DNA of 64,000 nucleotides, taken from contig SMSO01000014.1 of NCBI GenBank assembly GCA_004764695.1, positions 3,361,148 through 3,425,147 on the forward strand. Direction: 5' to 3'. The stretch is from Schizochytrium sp. TIO01. Its lineage: Eukaryota > Sar > Bigyra > Thraustochytrida > Thraustochytriidae. The notes under the pieces were generated by a model. The model made no database searches and was not told the DNA's origin. It saw nothing but the letters and a program-made list of their open reading frames with translations. Positions 23,995 through 34,278 of this stretch are shown one piece after another. Within the stretch, counting starts at the first letter, position 1. Every line of letters begins with the position of its first letter. The position numbers and the translations under genes were made by a program.

Positions 23995-26787
23995 ATGCAT
24001 GGACACCCAGCTCCTCGGCAGAACTTCATCGGTATGAATTATTACCAAAGTGCACCCCATGTGCTACTGGCCATGGTTGTTCTCATCACCATTGGACAGG
24101 TTTGGATGATCTGGCCTTCGGAAGAACCCCTTGATTTACCAATCATGACATGGCCAATAACTCCCGCAACCTCGGTTATGCATTGCGAGCCCTCTGATTT
24201 CCTCAGTAATCCGCGAGATCGTGATGCAGCTGTTGCAAGGGCAGTGTATCATGTTTTTGAAAAGGGCCAACTGGAGGTGCCTCCAGAGGGTTGCGGAGAT
24301 GAACCATCGGTTAAGGTAGACTTTGACAGTCTTAATGCCCGAATTTTGACTCCAAAAAGTTTGCGAAAAGGTTGTATCGTGTATTTGGCTCAAAAACGCC
24401 ATTCATCTTACTCACGAGACAGCCTCGGCATGCTTGAACGGTCTTTAGACCTCTTGTACCAAAATTACAATGCCGAATTCCGTCGTGATGTTCTCATTTT
24501 TCATAATGGCGAATTTTCTCGAGAGGATGAAAGGCGTCTGCGTCTTGATGGATCCCGCAATGAGATTTACCTGATTGAAATTCCTAAACGCTCAAGATAT
24601 TGGGAACTTCCAGGTTTTCTTGACCGCAAAGACGCAAATCGGTGGACGGACGACGCATTTAGCGAGGGTTATCGGCATATGTGCCGCTGGTACGCAGGGC
24701 GCCTTTTTGAGTTTGTAGAAAAACTCGGTTATGAATATGTTATGCGAATGGATGAGGATTCGTACCTATTATCTAGCATCAAGTATGATCTATTTGATTT
24801 CATGCAAAACCGTAAGCTCGAGTATGCGTATCGTTTAGACGCTTTCGAGCCCTGCTGTGATGATGATTTTCGCCAGCGTTATATTAAAGCTTATCTGACT
24901 TACGAGAACCGACATTTTTTACGAACTGGCTTCTTAAAAGATTGCTGCTGGGACGATGCTAAAGGATACTTGAGCTACGGTTACTATAACAACTTTTTCA
25001 TTACAAAGACAAGCTTTTGGCGGAAACCTCAGGTTCGTCGTCTCTTCAGTTTTGTCGATTGGACTGGTGGGTTTTACCTTTTTCGAGAAAACGATTTGAT
25101 TTTGCAATCTCTCAGTGTGCAGCTATTCATGCCGAAAGAAAAGGTGTATAAGTTTACTGATTGGTCTTATGAGCATGTGTCAGGGGAATCATGCGAGTGG
25201 GGCGCAGTTGTACGTGGAAATTTAGACATGAGAGCAGAACCAGTGGATGGGATCGTTGCAAATTACATGCAGCATAACAAACGCACATTTGCCCTTCCGT
25301 CTCTTCAGAAAAAGTCAGGTTTGAGGTGGGATGGCTTGTATTGTCACAAAACTAATTACCGGGCGGATGTAGTCTATGATTTGCATCGTCGTACAGAACA
25401 AATGCCAAGCCCTTTGGGCAAAGCGCCGTATTGCTTGGATCTTCTAGCACACGATAAAAAAGAGACCCGAAAGGAGGTTCGGGTCAAAATACCTCGACCG
25501 CGTGGTCTTGCGTTTAGCACGGGCGATTCCTTAGATCGTGATTCTGGCCAGCGTGCTGCTCGCATTGCGTCAAGAAAGTTTAAGCAACTCTTCGATCGAA
25601 CACGCATGTGTAAAGCTCCTTCGTCAGCCTCTCATGAGCCTTCAGCTGCTGCAGCTGCAGCTGCAGCTGTTGCTGAAGCTCTAGCTGCGCGTACTGCCGC
25701 ACGAGATGCACCTGCCCCTGAGTCAGGTGGAGCATCATCATTGGCAGATTTGACAAAGACAAACAAACGCACCACTTTGCACCTGGAGGCTCCAGAGTGC
25801 GGGGCGGGTTGCACGCTGAATTATTTGGTTACTCCATTAATGCATGCGATGTCGACGAATCAAGCTTTTTTGACACCAGACTCCCTGTGGGCCGAATCGC
25901 GTTCTTGTGATGGTTCTCAAGAGCTATCTTGTTTTTTGAAACCTTTTGCCTCACGCGATGACACTGATCCAGCGTGCGCAAAGTCAGATGGACCTAGATA
26001 CGATTCGAATACTGGCAAGTGGAGACGCATTGGCCAGGATGATTACGGTCAATGGAACGGGGAGAGAAAACTTTCACGCACACCAACAGGTTTTGAGAAC
26101 TTTGGTATTATGTGGAATGTTGGCCAAGTACTAAAAAATCTTCTGCAGTTCTCGCCTCGAGTCCAACAGCAGTTGGATAAAGTCGTTCTTGCAACAGGTT
26201 TGGATAGGGTTGAGAACCAGCCTATACTGGGTGTACACGTGCGTCTAGGTGATTCTTGTAGCGACCCCAAAATTGATGAGAAGGGCCGTCGATGCGATGG
26301 CTTGCGTTATTACATTCCAGCAATTCGTCTTTTGATGCGACGATTCCAATTTAAGAGTGTGTACCTTGCCACAGACTCTGCAGAGGTTGTGCGTAATGCT
26401 ACAAAATATTACAGTGATATCAACTGGATAGTAAATCCACATATCAATCGTGATCGATACAATGTGTTTGCAAACGCCACTGCAACTGATGAAATTACAA
26501 TTGAAGGAGTGCTCTTTGGTGACAAGCGTCTCAAGAAGGCCGGGTTTTCTCGCACACAAGAGATGGTGGACTTCCTTGTAGATACTTACATTCTGAGCAA
26601 GTATGCGTCGGGATTTATAGGCAAGTTTACATCAAATATGGATCGCATCGTGGCAGCTCTTGGAGCTGCTTTAGGCAATGACGCTGGAACGTGTTTGAAG
26701 CCTTTGTTATCTTTGGATTCAGACTGGTGTTTCGATTTCATGGTGCAATCAGGGGTTGGCATCAATGGAGTGCGTTTTTACTGTTAG
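23995..26787 (+). CDS. GT15 mannosyltransferase-like fused to GT23 fucosyltransferase-like domain
   Basis: The 930-residue protein starts at ATG 23995; an in-frame GTG twelve bases upstream is less likely. Residues ~19-42 form a membrane anchor (PHVLLAMVVLITIGQVWMIW), giving a type II Golgi topology. Residues ~100-480 resemble KRE2/MNT1 (GT15) alpha-1,2-mannosyltransferases: RKGCIVYLAQ, WELPGFLDRKDAN near 202, YRHMCRW near 225, MRMDEDSYL near 249, NNFFITKTSFWR near 331 and WTGGFYLF near 356. An Ala-rich, low-complexity linker (~551-575) follows. Residues ~595-925 resemble GT23 alpha-1,6-fucosyltransferases: ECGAGCTLNYLVTPLMHA near 600 corresponds to the CGxGCQLHH region, and GVHVRLGD near 745 to the VHVRRTDK motif; VYLATDS follows. 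The acceptors are unknown. Fusion of these two families is not one I know. No frame break separates the halves. Confidence 0.85.
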   Translation: MHGHPAPRQNFIGMNYYQSAPHVLLAMVVLITIGQVWMIWPSEEPLDLPIMTWPITPATSVMHCEPSDFLSNPRDRDAAVARAVYHVFEKGQLEVPPEGCGDEPSVKVDFDSLNARILTPKSLRKGCIVYLAQKRHSSYSRDSLGMLERSLDLLYQNYNAEFRRDVLIFHNGEFSREDERRLRLDGSRNEIYLIEIPKRSRYWELPGFLDRKDANRWTDDAFSEGYRHMCRWYAGRLFEFVEKLGYEYVMRMDEDSYLLSSIKYDLFDFMQNRKLEYAYRLDAFEPCCDDDFRQRYIKAYLTYENRHFLRTGFLKDCCWDDAKGYLSYGYYNNFFITKTSFWRKPQVRRLFSFVDWTGGFYLFRENDLILQSLSVQLFMPKEKVYKFTDWSYEHVSGESCEWGAVVRGNLDMRAEPVDGIVANYMQHNKRTFALPSLQKKSGLRWDGLYCHKTNYRADVVYDLHRRTEQMPSPLGKAPYCLDLLAHDKKETRKEVRVKIPRPRGLAFSTGDSLDRDSGQRAARIASRKFKQLFDRTRMCKAPSSASHEPSAAAAAAAAVAEALAARTAARDAPAPESGGASSLADLTKTNKRTTLHLEAPECGAGCTLNYLVTPLMHAMSTNQAFLTPDSLWAESRSCDGSQELSCFLKPFASRDDTDPACAKSDGPRYDSNTGKWRRIGQDDYGQWNGERKLSRTPTGFENFGIMWNVGQVLKNLLQFSPRVQQQLDKVVLATGLDRVENQPILGVHVRLGDSCSDPKIDEKGRRCDGLRYYIPAIRLLMRRFQFKSVYLATDSAEVVRNATKYYSDINWIVNPHINRDRYNVFANATATDEITIEGVLFGDKRLKKAGFSRTQEMVDFLVDTYILSKYASGFIGKFTSNMDRIVAALGAALGNDAGTCLKPLLSLDSDWCFDFMVQSGVGINGVRFYC
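25640..25695 (+). repeat. Alanine-coding GCA/GCT run in the glycosyltransferase linker
   Basis: Repeated GCAGCTGCAGCT units in frame give a run of alanines between the two catalytic-like domains. It probably marks a flexible linker that can vary in length. Confidence 0.75.
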
Positions 26788-27235
26788 CAGCTTTACTTTT
26801 ATTTGCCTGTTTTGATTTTGATGAAATTATCACAACACTGTATTGTATGTAAAAAGTTTGTGATGGGCAGCCTTGACTTTTCGTACTAGTGCGCAAATTA
26901 TTCTTACTGATTAAGTTGTAGGTTTGCAAATACCCTCTTCTCTTACAAGGGACACTAACTTTTGTTAGTATATAACGCCAAGGACATTGGCATATAAACT
27001 TTTAAAAAATGCATAATGTGGAAATAAAGATGTCAGAATATTTTAGGTAGGAACTGCAATTGAATTTAGAACACAGAAGGCTATTTTATTTTGATATGTT
27101 TATAAATATTTGATAATACACCTGCGTGAAGAGTGGTTTCTCAATTGTTCCAGTGCGCGCTTCTTTATGAAATAAGTCCCTTCTCATTTCAAACATAATA
27201 AAACAATATAATATAATTTTGCTATTGCCAGGCCT
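26788..27235. other. Convergent spacer between the two glycosyltransferase genes
   Basis: About 450 bp of AT-rich DNA between two facing stop codons; it must carry both 3' ends. No ORF or repeat is seen. Confidence 0.5.
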
Positions 27236-29509
27236 TTACATTGTGGTCAACGATGTAGTGCCAACAGGGTGCAAATTAATTGTGTCTGTCACGACTCGAG
27301 CCACTCGAGCCTGAAATTCAGATATCACTGAAAAATAATTCTCCCGGGGAGTGCGTAAAACTTCAGGTGTGAAGCCCTTGATTTGAGTGTAACCCTCCCA
27401 TGCGAGTTCAGGGTTGTTATACTTGATAACGTCCTTCAACCAACGTTGGGGTTTCGAACACCCATGGACATCATTCATGGACCCATCACTGGATTCACTA
27501 GTCTCTTCAAAACATTCTGTCGAACAACATACATCAGAATATCTAGCAGAAGAGTTCACAAGCTGGTCGAGAATTGGGGACACCTCTTGTAATGCCTGGC
27601 TTTTGATCCACGAGAGCCTGAACATATCTTTGTTTTGATAGAAAAGGTTACATTGATCCGAGGAAAGTGAGCCAGCAAAGCGATTACACTTGTCGCCTAA
27701 GGAAGTAGAGTTACACATATATGTAGGGCGCCATTGGCACATGTGGCGATGGTATAAAGGACATTTATCCCTTGTAATCCAGCCAAGTGAGCAGATTTCG
27801 TGAGGACACCAATGTGCGTCAAAGCTAATGTACCGAAATGCATGATTTTTTCCACTGAGGTTCATCGCACTACGGATAAAGTTGCTGAAAAAAGATCCAA
27901 CATGAATCTCACCCTCTGCCAAAAACACGAGGTCGAGGATTGCCTCAAGAGCGAGGTTTGTTTCTTGAATCATATTCTGTGTCTTGCTAATGTCCTCGTA
28001 GGCCATGTCCTTCTTATAAAAGTTTCCGTAGTAGTTTCGATCTGCCTTGAGCGAAATCACTTTCCCTTGAAATGAGTTGCCTTCTGAACTTACAGTGTTC
28101 TCCATGGATTCGAGGAGCTGTGCTGAGTCTGTAGCAACGAGGAGCGTACCTCGATTTATGTTTTTCTTCTCAAGCAATTCAAACACCTCTGATGCACTAG
28201 AGATACAAGTTGGTCGGTCGCCTGTGCAAGCGTCCCCTCGGCGCAGATGAACAGCGACCAGAGGGCGTTCTAGGTTATCCATATTGAATAAGCGAGCGAA
28301 AGGAGAGCTATGGTCGAGTTTATGTGTGGCAGTACTGTGGTTCCACATCGGGTTGTATACTGGAGACCTGTTCTTCTTCAAGATCTTAGCCATATGACCT
28401 AAAATGTTCTCGCTTGGCCGAATAACAGTCAGCGTGAGCTGACGCCACCACCACATAAGAGGAAGATGCGCAAACTCAAGAGGGATCGTGGTTGCAGCCT
28501 TGGCCAAGCGACGATCACACGATGCATCATCGCAATTTGCTTTTTGCACTCGAGAACTATCTCTTACATGCGCTGGAGGATTGCATGGTAGGTTAAAGAT
28601 ATCGCCAATGCTTAATTTGCGGCTAGAAAACCATAGCAATTCCTGGTCATCAAAGATAGGGATTAGGTTGCGCGATATGGCCATATTGATTGCGAACAGA
28701 GCCTGTGATATGGTAAGCCCAATACCGCCATCGCTAACTAGGCGAATCTTGGCAATATCTGATGGACGGACTGTTTTAGGATCACACTCAAGATGCTTGT
28801 AGATACTTCTTCTAGCTTTCAGTTGGGTCCTGATCGGATCATATACTATGTGTTGTTTCTGCAATCGAGCTTTCATGGACATAGTCTCATTGAGAATATT
28901 TTCAAAAGCTGTGGAGATAGTATCGTGAGTTGTGTAGGGGACACTCACGGGAACATAGTTACGATCAAGGACACTTCTTATTTGTGGCGGTAAAGGCGAT
29001 GGCGTATTATAAGACAATTTTGTCTTGTCCTTATTTGCTTTGTGGGCAGTACGGATTGTCTGGCTTGCTCCAAGGTTGGTCGATCTAAGTATCTGTTGAT
29101 ATCCGTGTATGTCCCTCGATGGGTTTTCGTCGAGAAATTGCAGTGTTTTCATCTGATGATTACCAAGTTGCTCCTGATTTGCGAACTGAATTGAGTTGAA
29201 CATTGACATGACAGACATGCAAATCAAAACAAGTGTCATGATTGCCATCACGAACGGGAATCTCTGCTGGCAGCCTTCATTTCCTGGTCTTGCATGATAT
29301 CCTAAATGTTGTTGCTGAAAGTGATTATGCTTACGCCTTTGCGCATTTACGCGCTGTTGCTGCTGCTGCTTCTTGCGCCATAAGTGCACTGCCTTATACA
29401 AAGCCTCTGTTAAATAAGCATCAAGTGCTCGCACAGACTGTTGAATCTTCTCTCCAAGCGCACAAGGTGCCACGAGAGCTCTGTCTATGGCCGCTGCTCG
29501 TGAAAGCAT
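27236..29509 (-). CDS. GT23-like glycosyltransferase, type II membrane protein
   Basis: About 757 residues if translation starts at the first ATG (29509); the frame extends 20 codons further to a TTG, which is not favoured. A long basic cytoplasmic tail contains a Gln run (KKQQQQQQR), followed by a membrane anchor at ~84-109 (VMAIMTLVLICMSVMSMF). The lumenal part resembles the second half of its neighbour: RLVSDGGIGLTISQALFAIN near 255, AVHLRRGDACTGD near 415 in place of VHVRRTDK, then LLVATDSAQLL and a helix with HVGSFFSNFIRS. These fit a GT23/NodZ-like fucosyltransferase fold using GDP-sugar. A Cys-rich segment follows (DAHWCP, CPLYHRHMCQW, MCNSTSLGDKC), then a C-terminal extension with further cysteines, suggesting disulfides in the lumen. 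It is convergent with the GT15-GT23 gene. Specificity is unknown, and the fold call is by motif only. Confidence 0.72.
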   Translation of the reverse strand: MLSRAAAIDRALVAPCALGEKIQQSVRALDAYLTEALYKAVHLWRKKQQQQQRVNAQRRKHNHFQQQHLGYHARPGNEGCQQRFPFVMAIMTLVLICMSVMSMFNSIQFANQEQLGNHQMKTLQFLDENPSRDIHGYQQILRSTNLGASQTIRTAHKANKDKTKLSYNTPSPLPPQIRSVLDRNYVPVSVPYTTHDTISTAFENILNETMSMKARLQKQHIVYDPIRTQLKARRSIYKHLECDPKTVRPSDIAKIRLVSDGGIGLTISQALFAINMAISRNLIPIFDDQELLWFSSRKLSIGDIFNLPCNPPAHVRDSSRVQKANCDDASCDRRLAKAATTIPLEFAHLPLMWWWRQLTLTVIRPSENILGHMAKILKKNRSPVYNPMWNHSTATHKLDHSSPFARLFNMDNLERPLVAVHLRRGDACTGDRPTCISSASEVFELLEKKNINRGTLLVATDSAQLLESMENTVSSEGNSFQGKVISLKADRNYYGNFYKKDMAYEDISKTQNMIQETNLALEAILDLVFLAEGEIHVGSFFSNFIRSAMNLSGKNHAFRYISFDAHWCPHEICSLGWITRDKCPLYHRHMCQWRPTYMCNSTSLGDKCNRFAGSLSSDQCNLFYQNKDMFRLSWIKSQALQEVSPILDQLVNSSARYSDVCCSTECFEETSESSDGSMNDVHGCSKPQRWLKDVIKYNNPELAWEGYTQIKGFTPEVLRTPRENYFSVISEFQARVARVVTDTINLHPVGTTSLTTM

Positions 29510-31416
29510 TCTTGTGCTGATAATCGTCTTCAGTTGAGTCGTTCCAAGCCGTCTAGGCTCAACTCGCAATTCGGTGATTGATGAAGTCTTTTCTTCTAAA
29601 AATTATAAAATGGTAGTACTATTACTACCTAAACAAAGGATGGGACTTATAGTTAATAGTAGATAGGTGCGTAGCAGACGCATTTCTTGATATCCATGTA
29701 ATTGTGTCAGCAACTTTCTTTTCCCGCCTGATACTCTGACAGACAGTTTGCGAATCTGGTGGCTGATAACGATAAACCTGTTGAGTCAACACCCCCCTGA
29801 CGAAATATTCTTGCGTAGACCGGCGACTTGTGGTGTCGAGAATCACAGGTTATGAGGATCTCATAGACGTTGTCAAAACCATGACACGATCACAAATGAA
29901 AAAGGGAAGACTATTCTGCTATGTCATGGAGTCTTTTAATATACGCACTTTGTCAAACTCTAGGTAGTGAGTTTGCTGAGAAAACAAGATCTCCTGCAAT
30001 TGCAATTGCTGTTCAGAATGCTTTCTGACTCTGGTATTTGCAAGTTGTTATTAAAAAAATATCTATACCTGGCATTGCCCATGCCGGCTTGGAGCTTTCG
30101 CAGTTACTGTGATCGACTAATGAGTCGAGAGAAATTATTTCTAGTTATTAGTTCACATAAGTTATACGAGTGCGATTGCTACCGGAACATGTGTATAACA
30201 TTGTGTAAATAATCAAGTGAAAGAAATGAAAAAAGGAATCAACAGCGCCTACCTTTGTAATATGGGGTCGTTCTCGTGCAGTTCTTGTCTAACCTGAGGT
30301 GCTTCTTCGCGTATCTCATTAATGTCAAATTTGCACCTCTCTCCATAGACTAGACATCCTTGCAGCTATTCTGCAGGTCTCGCCATTTCCATTTTTGCAC
30401 GTGCTTCCAAACTCAACAACAATATGTTTAGTTTCCTGTTAATTCAACTTGAAGTTGTTCTCTGTCCCTTTTCGTGCTTTTTTTTTTCCTTTCCTGTTCT
30501 TCGCCTGCGTGTCTCTCCTTTTCTCTACTGGCTATTATCAGGCCTGGTGCACACTGTCTTTCAAACAAACCATTGATAACTTCGCCTCAGCCGCAGCTTC
30601 AACTCATGGAGGAGCGCCGCATGAAGATGGCTACTAGCTCAACAACGTTTTCGAAATACAAATAAATAGCTCGCGCACCTCCACTACTTGTGGCACTGAT
30701 TCAATTCTTCAGTTGTTCTGTTTCTTTCTCTTTCTTTCAGAATTCACGTTGCTGTGGTGGGTGGGTCAATACTGATTGCACAATGAATGCCAAGGTTGGC
30801 TCCTAAGGCCGTTTGCTCCAGTAAACAGTATCGACGAGCTTCGCAAGTTCAAGCTCCGCAACCTCCGCAATTGGCGAGTCCCTGCCTCCGTGGACCTCTT
30901 CGCTCCCATAGATTCTTGCCGCCTCGAGCCTCTTCTGCTTCGACGGAGGCATCGGTAGCATCTGCTTCGTCCAGCGCGTGCCGTACTTAAGGTTGAAAAG
31001 ACCGACCATCGATAGTGAAAGTGCTGCTACTTTGAAAAGTAGGAGTAGACATATCAAAGACGACAGACAGACTCAAGCGAGTGAATGCACAAGCGAAGCA
31101 AAACCGTGAACAAGAAGACAAGGCAGGACAAGACAAGACAAGGCGCGAGTCGAGGACACAACAATTGTCTTTGCCTTACATCTCGGTAGCTTCTGTAGCT
31201 TCTGGCCTGAATTTCCCTCAGGTCCAGTCAGCCGTGCTCCACAGGCGTCCATACCTCATCCATACCAGCAGTAAGCGTGCTGATTTTATGAAATAAAGTA
31301 AAACTAAATGGAACGACACAAAATAAAAGCCTGATGGCCACTGTTGTGGCTGCTCTCTGCAGGGATGGATGTTACGTGCCAACCAAGGAGAACGATTGGT
31401 AGCTGTCAAAGGTACG

Positions 31417-31480
31417 CGATTGATTGATTGATTGACTGATTGATTGACTGACTAACTGATTGGTTGGTTGAGTGGTTAGT
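31417..31480. repeat. (TGAT)n/(TGAC)n/(TGGT)n mixed tetranucleotide tract
   Basis: About 16 tetramer units, drifting from TGAT through TGAC to GGTT. Opposite-strand ORFs reading Asn, Gln and Ser repeats come from this tract and are not genes. Confidence 0.8.
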
Positions 31481-33699
31481 TGAGTAGGAGTGAGTTGGCA
31501 TGTGAGCCAATGTCCAGCCTGTAGGAGCGGAAGCTTCAGGCAGCATCGTCCTTCGAACCCCAGGTATCCACTGCCAAGCGTTTCGATGACGCTCCACACA
31601 AGGTTGCCTTTCCCCTGGAAATGGAAATGAATCGCTAGCTATACGGAGTTAAGAACATCGAATTGAGTTCATCACCAATCTGAGTTGAATTCGTCTTACC
31701 ATGGTATGTATAGCTCAATCTGAAACAACTCTCATGAGGTGCACATACATACACATCGATAAATAGAGTAAGCCTATAATAACTGAGAAAAGTTACCCTT
31801 TCCGACTCACAAACGCTCTGCTAGATCGTTCGATGGCTTATTTGCTTTTTGTCACTCCTACTTCTACTCCACTCCTACTCATCAACAGTTTCATTGTGCA
31901 GCCTGGAAAATAAATAAATCATTGTGGCATCGCATCCAGTGATTGATGTTCTTTCATCGCATCGCGCAGGTGCGAGGATGCGACCAAGGAACGGTAACTC
32001 GAGAGGGTTTCGTGGTCTTCTCAAGTTCACGGATTGTGCGAGAAGCCATACGTACTCGCTGCCTTCATCTCCAGCGGCGCGTATATTTATCTACGTAAAG
32101 TTACTTATCAATCAGCCCAATCTGCGAATAATTTCATTCTACTCTAATTACCTTGCACACCCTCTGCTGTAACACACGTTTCCACGAGCTGAGATAAGTT
32201 AAAATTTCGAGGCAGTTCAGAAAACGCGATGCTCGAAGTTCCGCAAGTCATTTTGGTGCATGGATTGCGCTCCATAAGACCGACAGACTCAACTCAACAC
32301 CGCAAGAGTCAAGGAAAAGGACAAAGGATGAAAACATCTTCCTTACTTAGCCAGCCAACATGAAACAAGGAGTTACACCCAAAACCTGTTGAGAACACAG
32401 ACTGCTACTACTACTCAGCTGTCTGCATTAATGCGCAGTAAGAAGCTGGTGCTTTGACAGGAATATTTGGCTTTGCTGGTTTCTGAAGAAGGCAATGTAA
32501 AAGAGAGAGGGAACTGGAGAACCTCTTACTGTAAGCGTGCCAGTGGAAGTCGCGGAAGCGGGTCAGCGCAAGGCTCCTTCGCCACAGGCTTGCGCTGAGG
32601 TCAACTCCGCAGAGGGTCTGAACCCACACCCCGGGTTCGGTGTATAAGCACCACAAGGAGAATGAATGTGCAAGTAGTAAAGGCACCCGTCAAAAGGAGG
32701 GGAGACCTTCGTACTGGGCTCACATGGTTGAATCACATGATGGTATCACAGCCGCAATTTATTCTATTCAGGGGCAGCTTTGATCTTCGTGGAGTATGCT
32801 CTGGCTTTGGTAGTGCTTTGATGCTGGGTGGCAGTGGGTGGCGAGGAAGTAGAGCTTAGTCCAGTTGGATGGCAAAGTTTTGCCGTTAAACGTTGGTAAC
32901 ATCAGTGCATGCGGACCGTTGGAAACGTCGGGGATTCATATGTGCAATGTTATCGAGACACAGAATAAATAGTGCCACTCATGGCGACACTTCTTAAAAC
33001 GTAAAACAAAACCTGTATAGTGATTTTGCTATACGAGGTGAGAATACCTCCGATTATTGGACCTCTGGGCATTACGCTGCATAGTTTGGTATTGTAAAGT
33101 GCAATTACCACTCCACAAGCTCTCCGGAATAAGTCGGGTTGCCACGATTAAATGAAAGCAGGGCGCCAGTAATCCAGTGAGGAAACCACGCTACCAATGT
33201 TGTCTTTTTGTCCGTTGAAATGTCATAGTCGTGCAGAGAATTTTAATGAAAAACTCAAGAGATCTCGACCATGGACATCTTTATTATGATGAGTCTGGCA
33301 TGATGCTACCATTCATTAAAAGGAATGTGCAATGCCCCTTGTTAAATATGTCTTTACTTTGGAGGTACAAGCCAAAGGGAACTTTGCAGAAAAGGGTGGA
33401 TAAATTTCATCACTTGAAACCTCTAATTATTATTGATAGGATATCCGTTCAGATTTAGGCAACTACTAGATATATACTATGATACCACCACGATAGAGTA
33501 AGTTTCATGCACTTCAGTAGCATATCTAACCTGGCTGGGACTGAAGTTCTTGACCGTAATTATCTTAAAATTGCTGTTGTATATTCTTTGTGCAGTAAAC
33601 GAACATGCTACTTTCTAGTAGATCTGGGTTCATGATTAATGAATTCCCCAAACAATCATAAGGGAAATTTTATGTATTTCAACCTACTGACTCCTCAAA

Positions 33700-34150
33700 T
33701 ATGAATAAGTGCACATACTCTGCATATTTATATATGAAGTCTTGCAAATGGTCGCAATGAATGTTTTTTTTTGAACGCTCTGTTGCTATTTACAGGCGCT
33801 TTGGGCGTTTCGAAGGGCCATTCATGATTACGAGATAAGTTTTGCGAAAAATGAATATAAGTGCACATACTCTGCATATTATATATGAAGTCTTGCAAAT
33901 CGTCTCAAGTAATGGTTCTTTGAACGCTCTGTTGCTATTTACAGACGCTGTGGGCGTTTCCAAGGGTCATTCATGGTTACGAGATAAGTTCTGCGAATAA
34001 TGAAATATAAGTGCACATACTCTGCATATTATATATGGGGTCTTGCAAATCGTCTCAAGGAATGGTTCTTTGAACGCTCTGTTGCTATTTACAGACGCTG
34101 TGGGCGCTTCCAAGGGTCATTCATGGTTACGAGATAAGTTTTGCGAATAA
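33700..34150 (+). repeat. Three tandem copies of a ~150-bp unit upstream of PTAR1
   Basis: GTGCACATACTCTGCATAT begins at 33709, 33861 and 34011, giving periods of 152 and 150 bp. Each copy then has TCTTGCAAAT, GAACGCTCTGTTGCTATTTA, a GGGCG segment and TTACGAGATAAGTT. Copies 2 and 3 are closer to each other than to copy 1. The array ends about 130 bp before the PTAR1 ATG, so it may carry promoter or leader elements. Each unit contains TATTTACAG, which resembles a 3' splice site. Confidence 0.9.
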
Positions 34151-34278
34151 GGTCAAGAAAAACATACGTTCCAGAAGTTCTGAACACGACAAAGGGAAAA
34201 TAATCTTTTCGTGTTTACAGCGAGAAGCGAGCCAGACCCCATCACTGATCTGAGCATCGTGCCCGGTACAGTACTCTC

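Larger units (their letters stand above)
29570..34278. other. 4.7-kb gene-poor region
   Basis: No ORF here has recognisable domains. It begins with the promoter side of the GT23-like gene and ends with three ~150-bp tandem units directly before PTAR1. A TGAT/TGAC/TGGT tetramer tract lies at 31417-31480. Confidence 0.55.

Noticed and set aside
33700-34150. Pair of LTRs or other mobile element
   Set aside because: The three copies are tandem, with no internal region, no ORF and no obvious target-site duplication.
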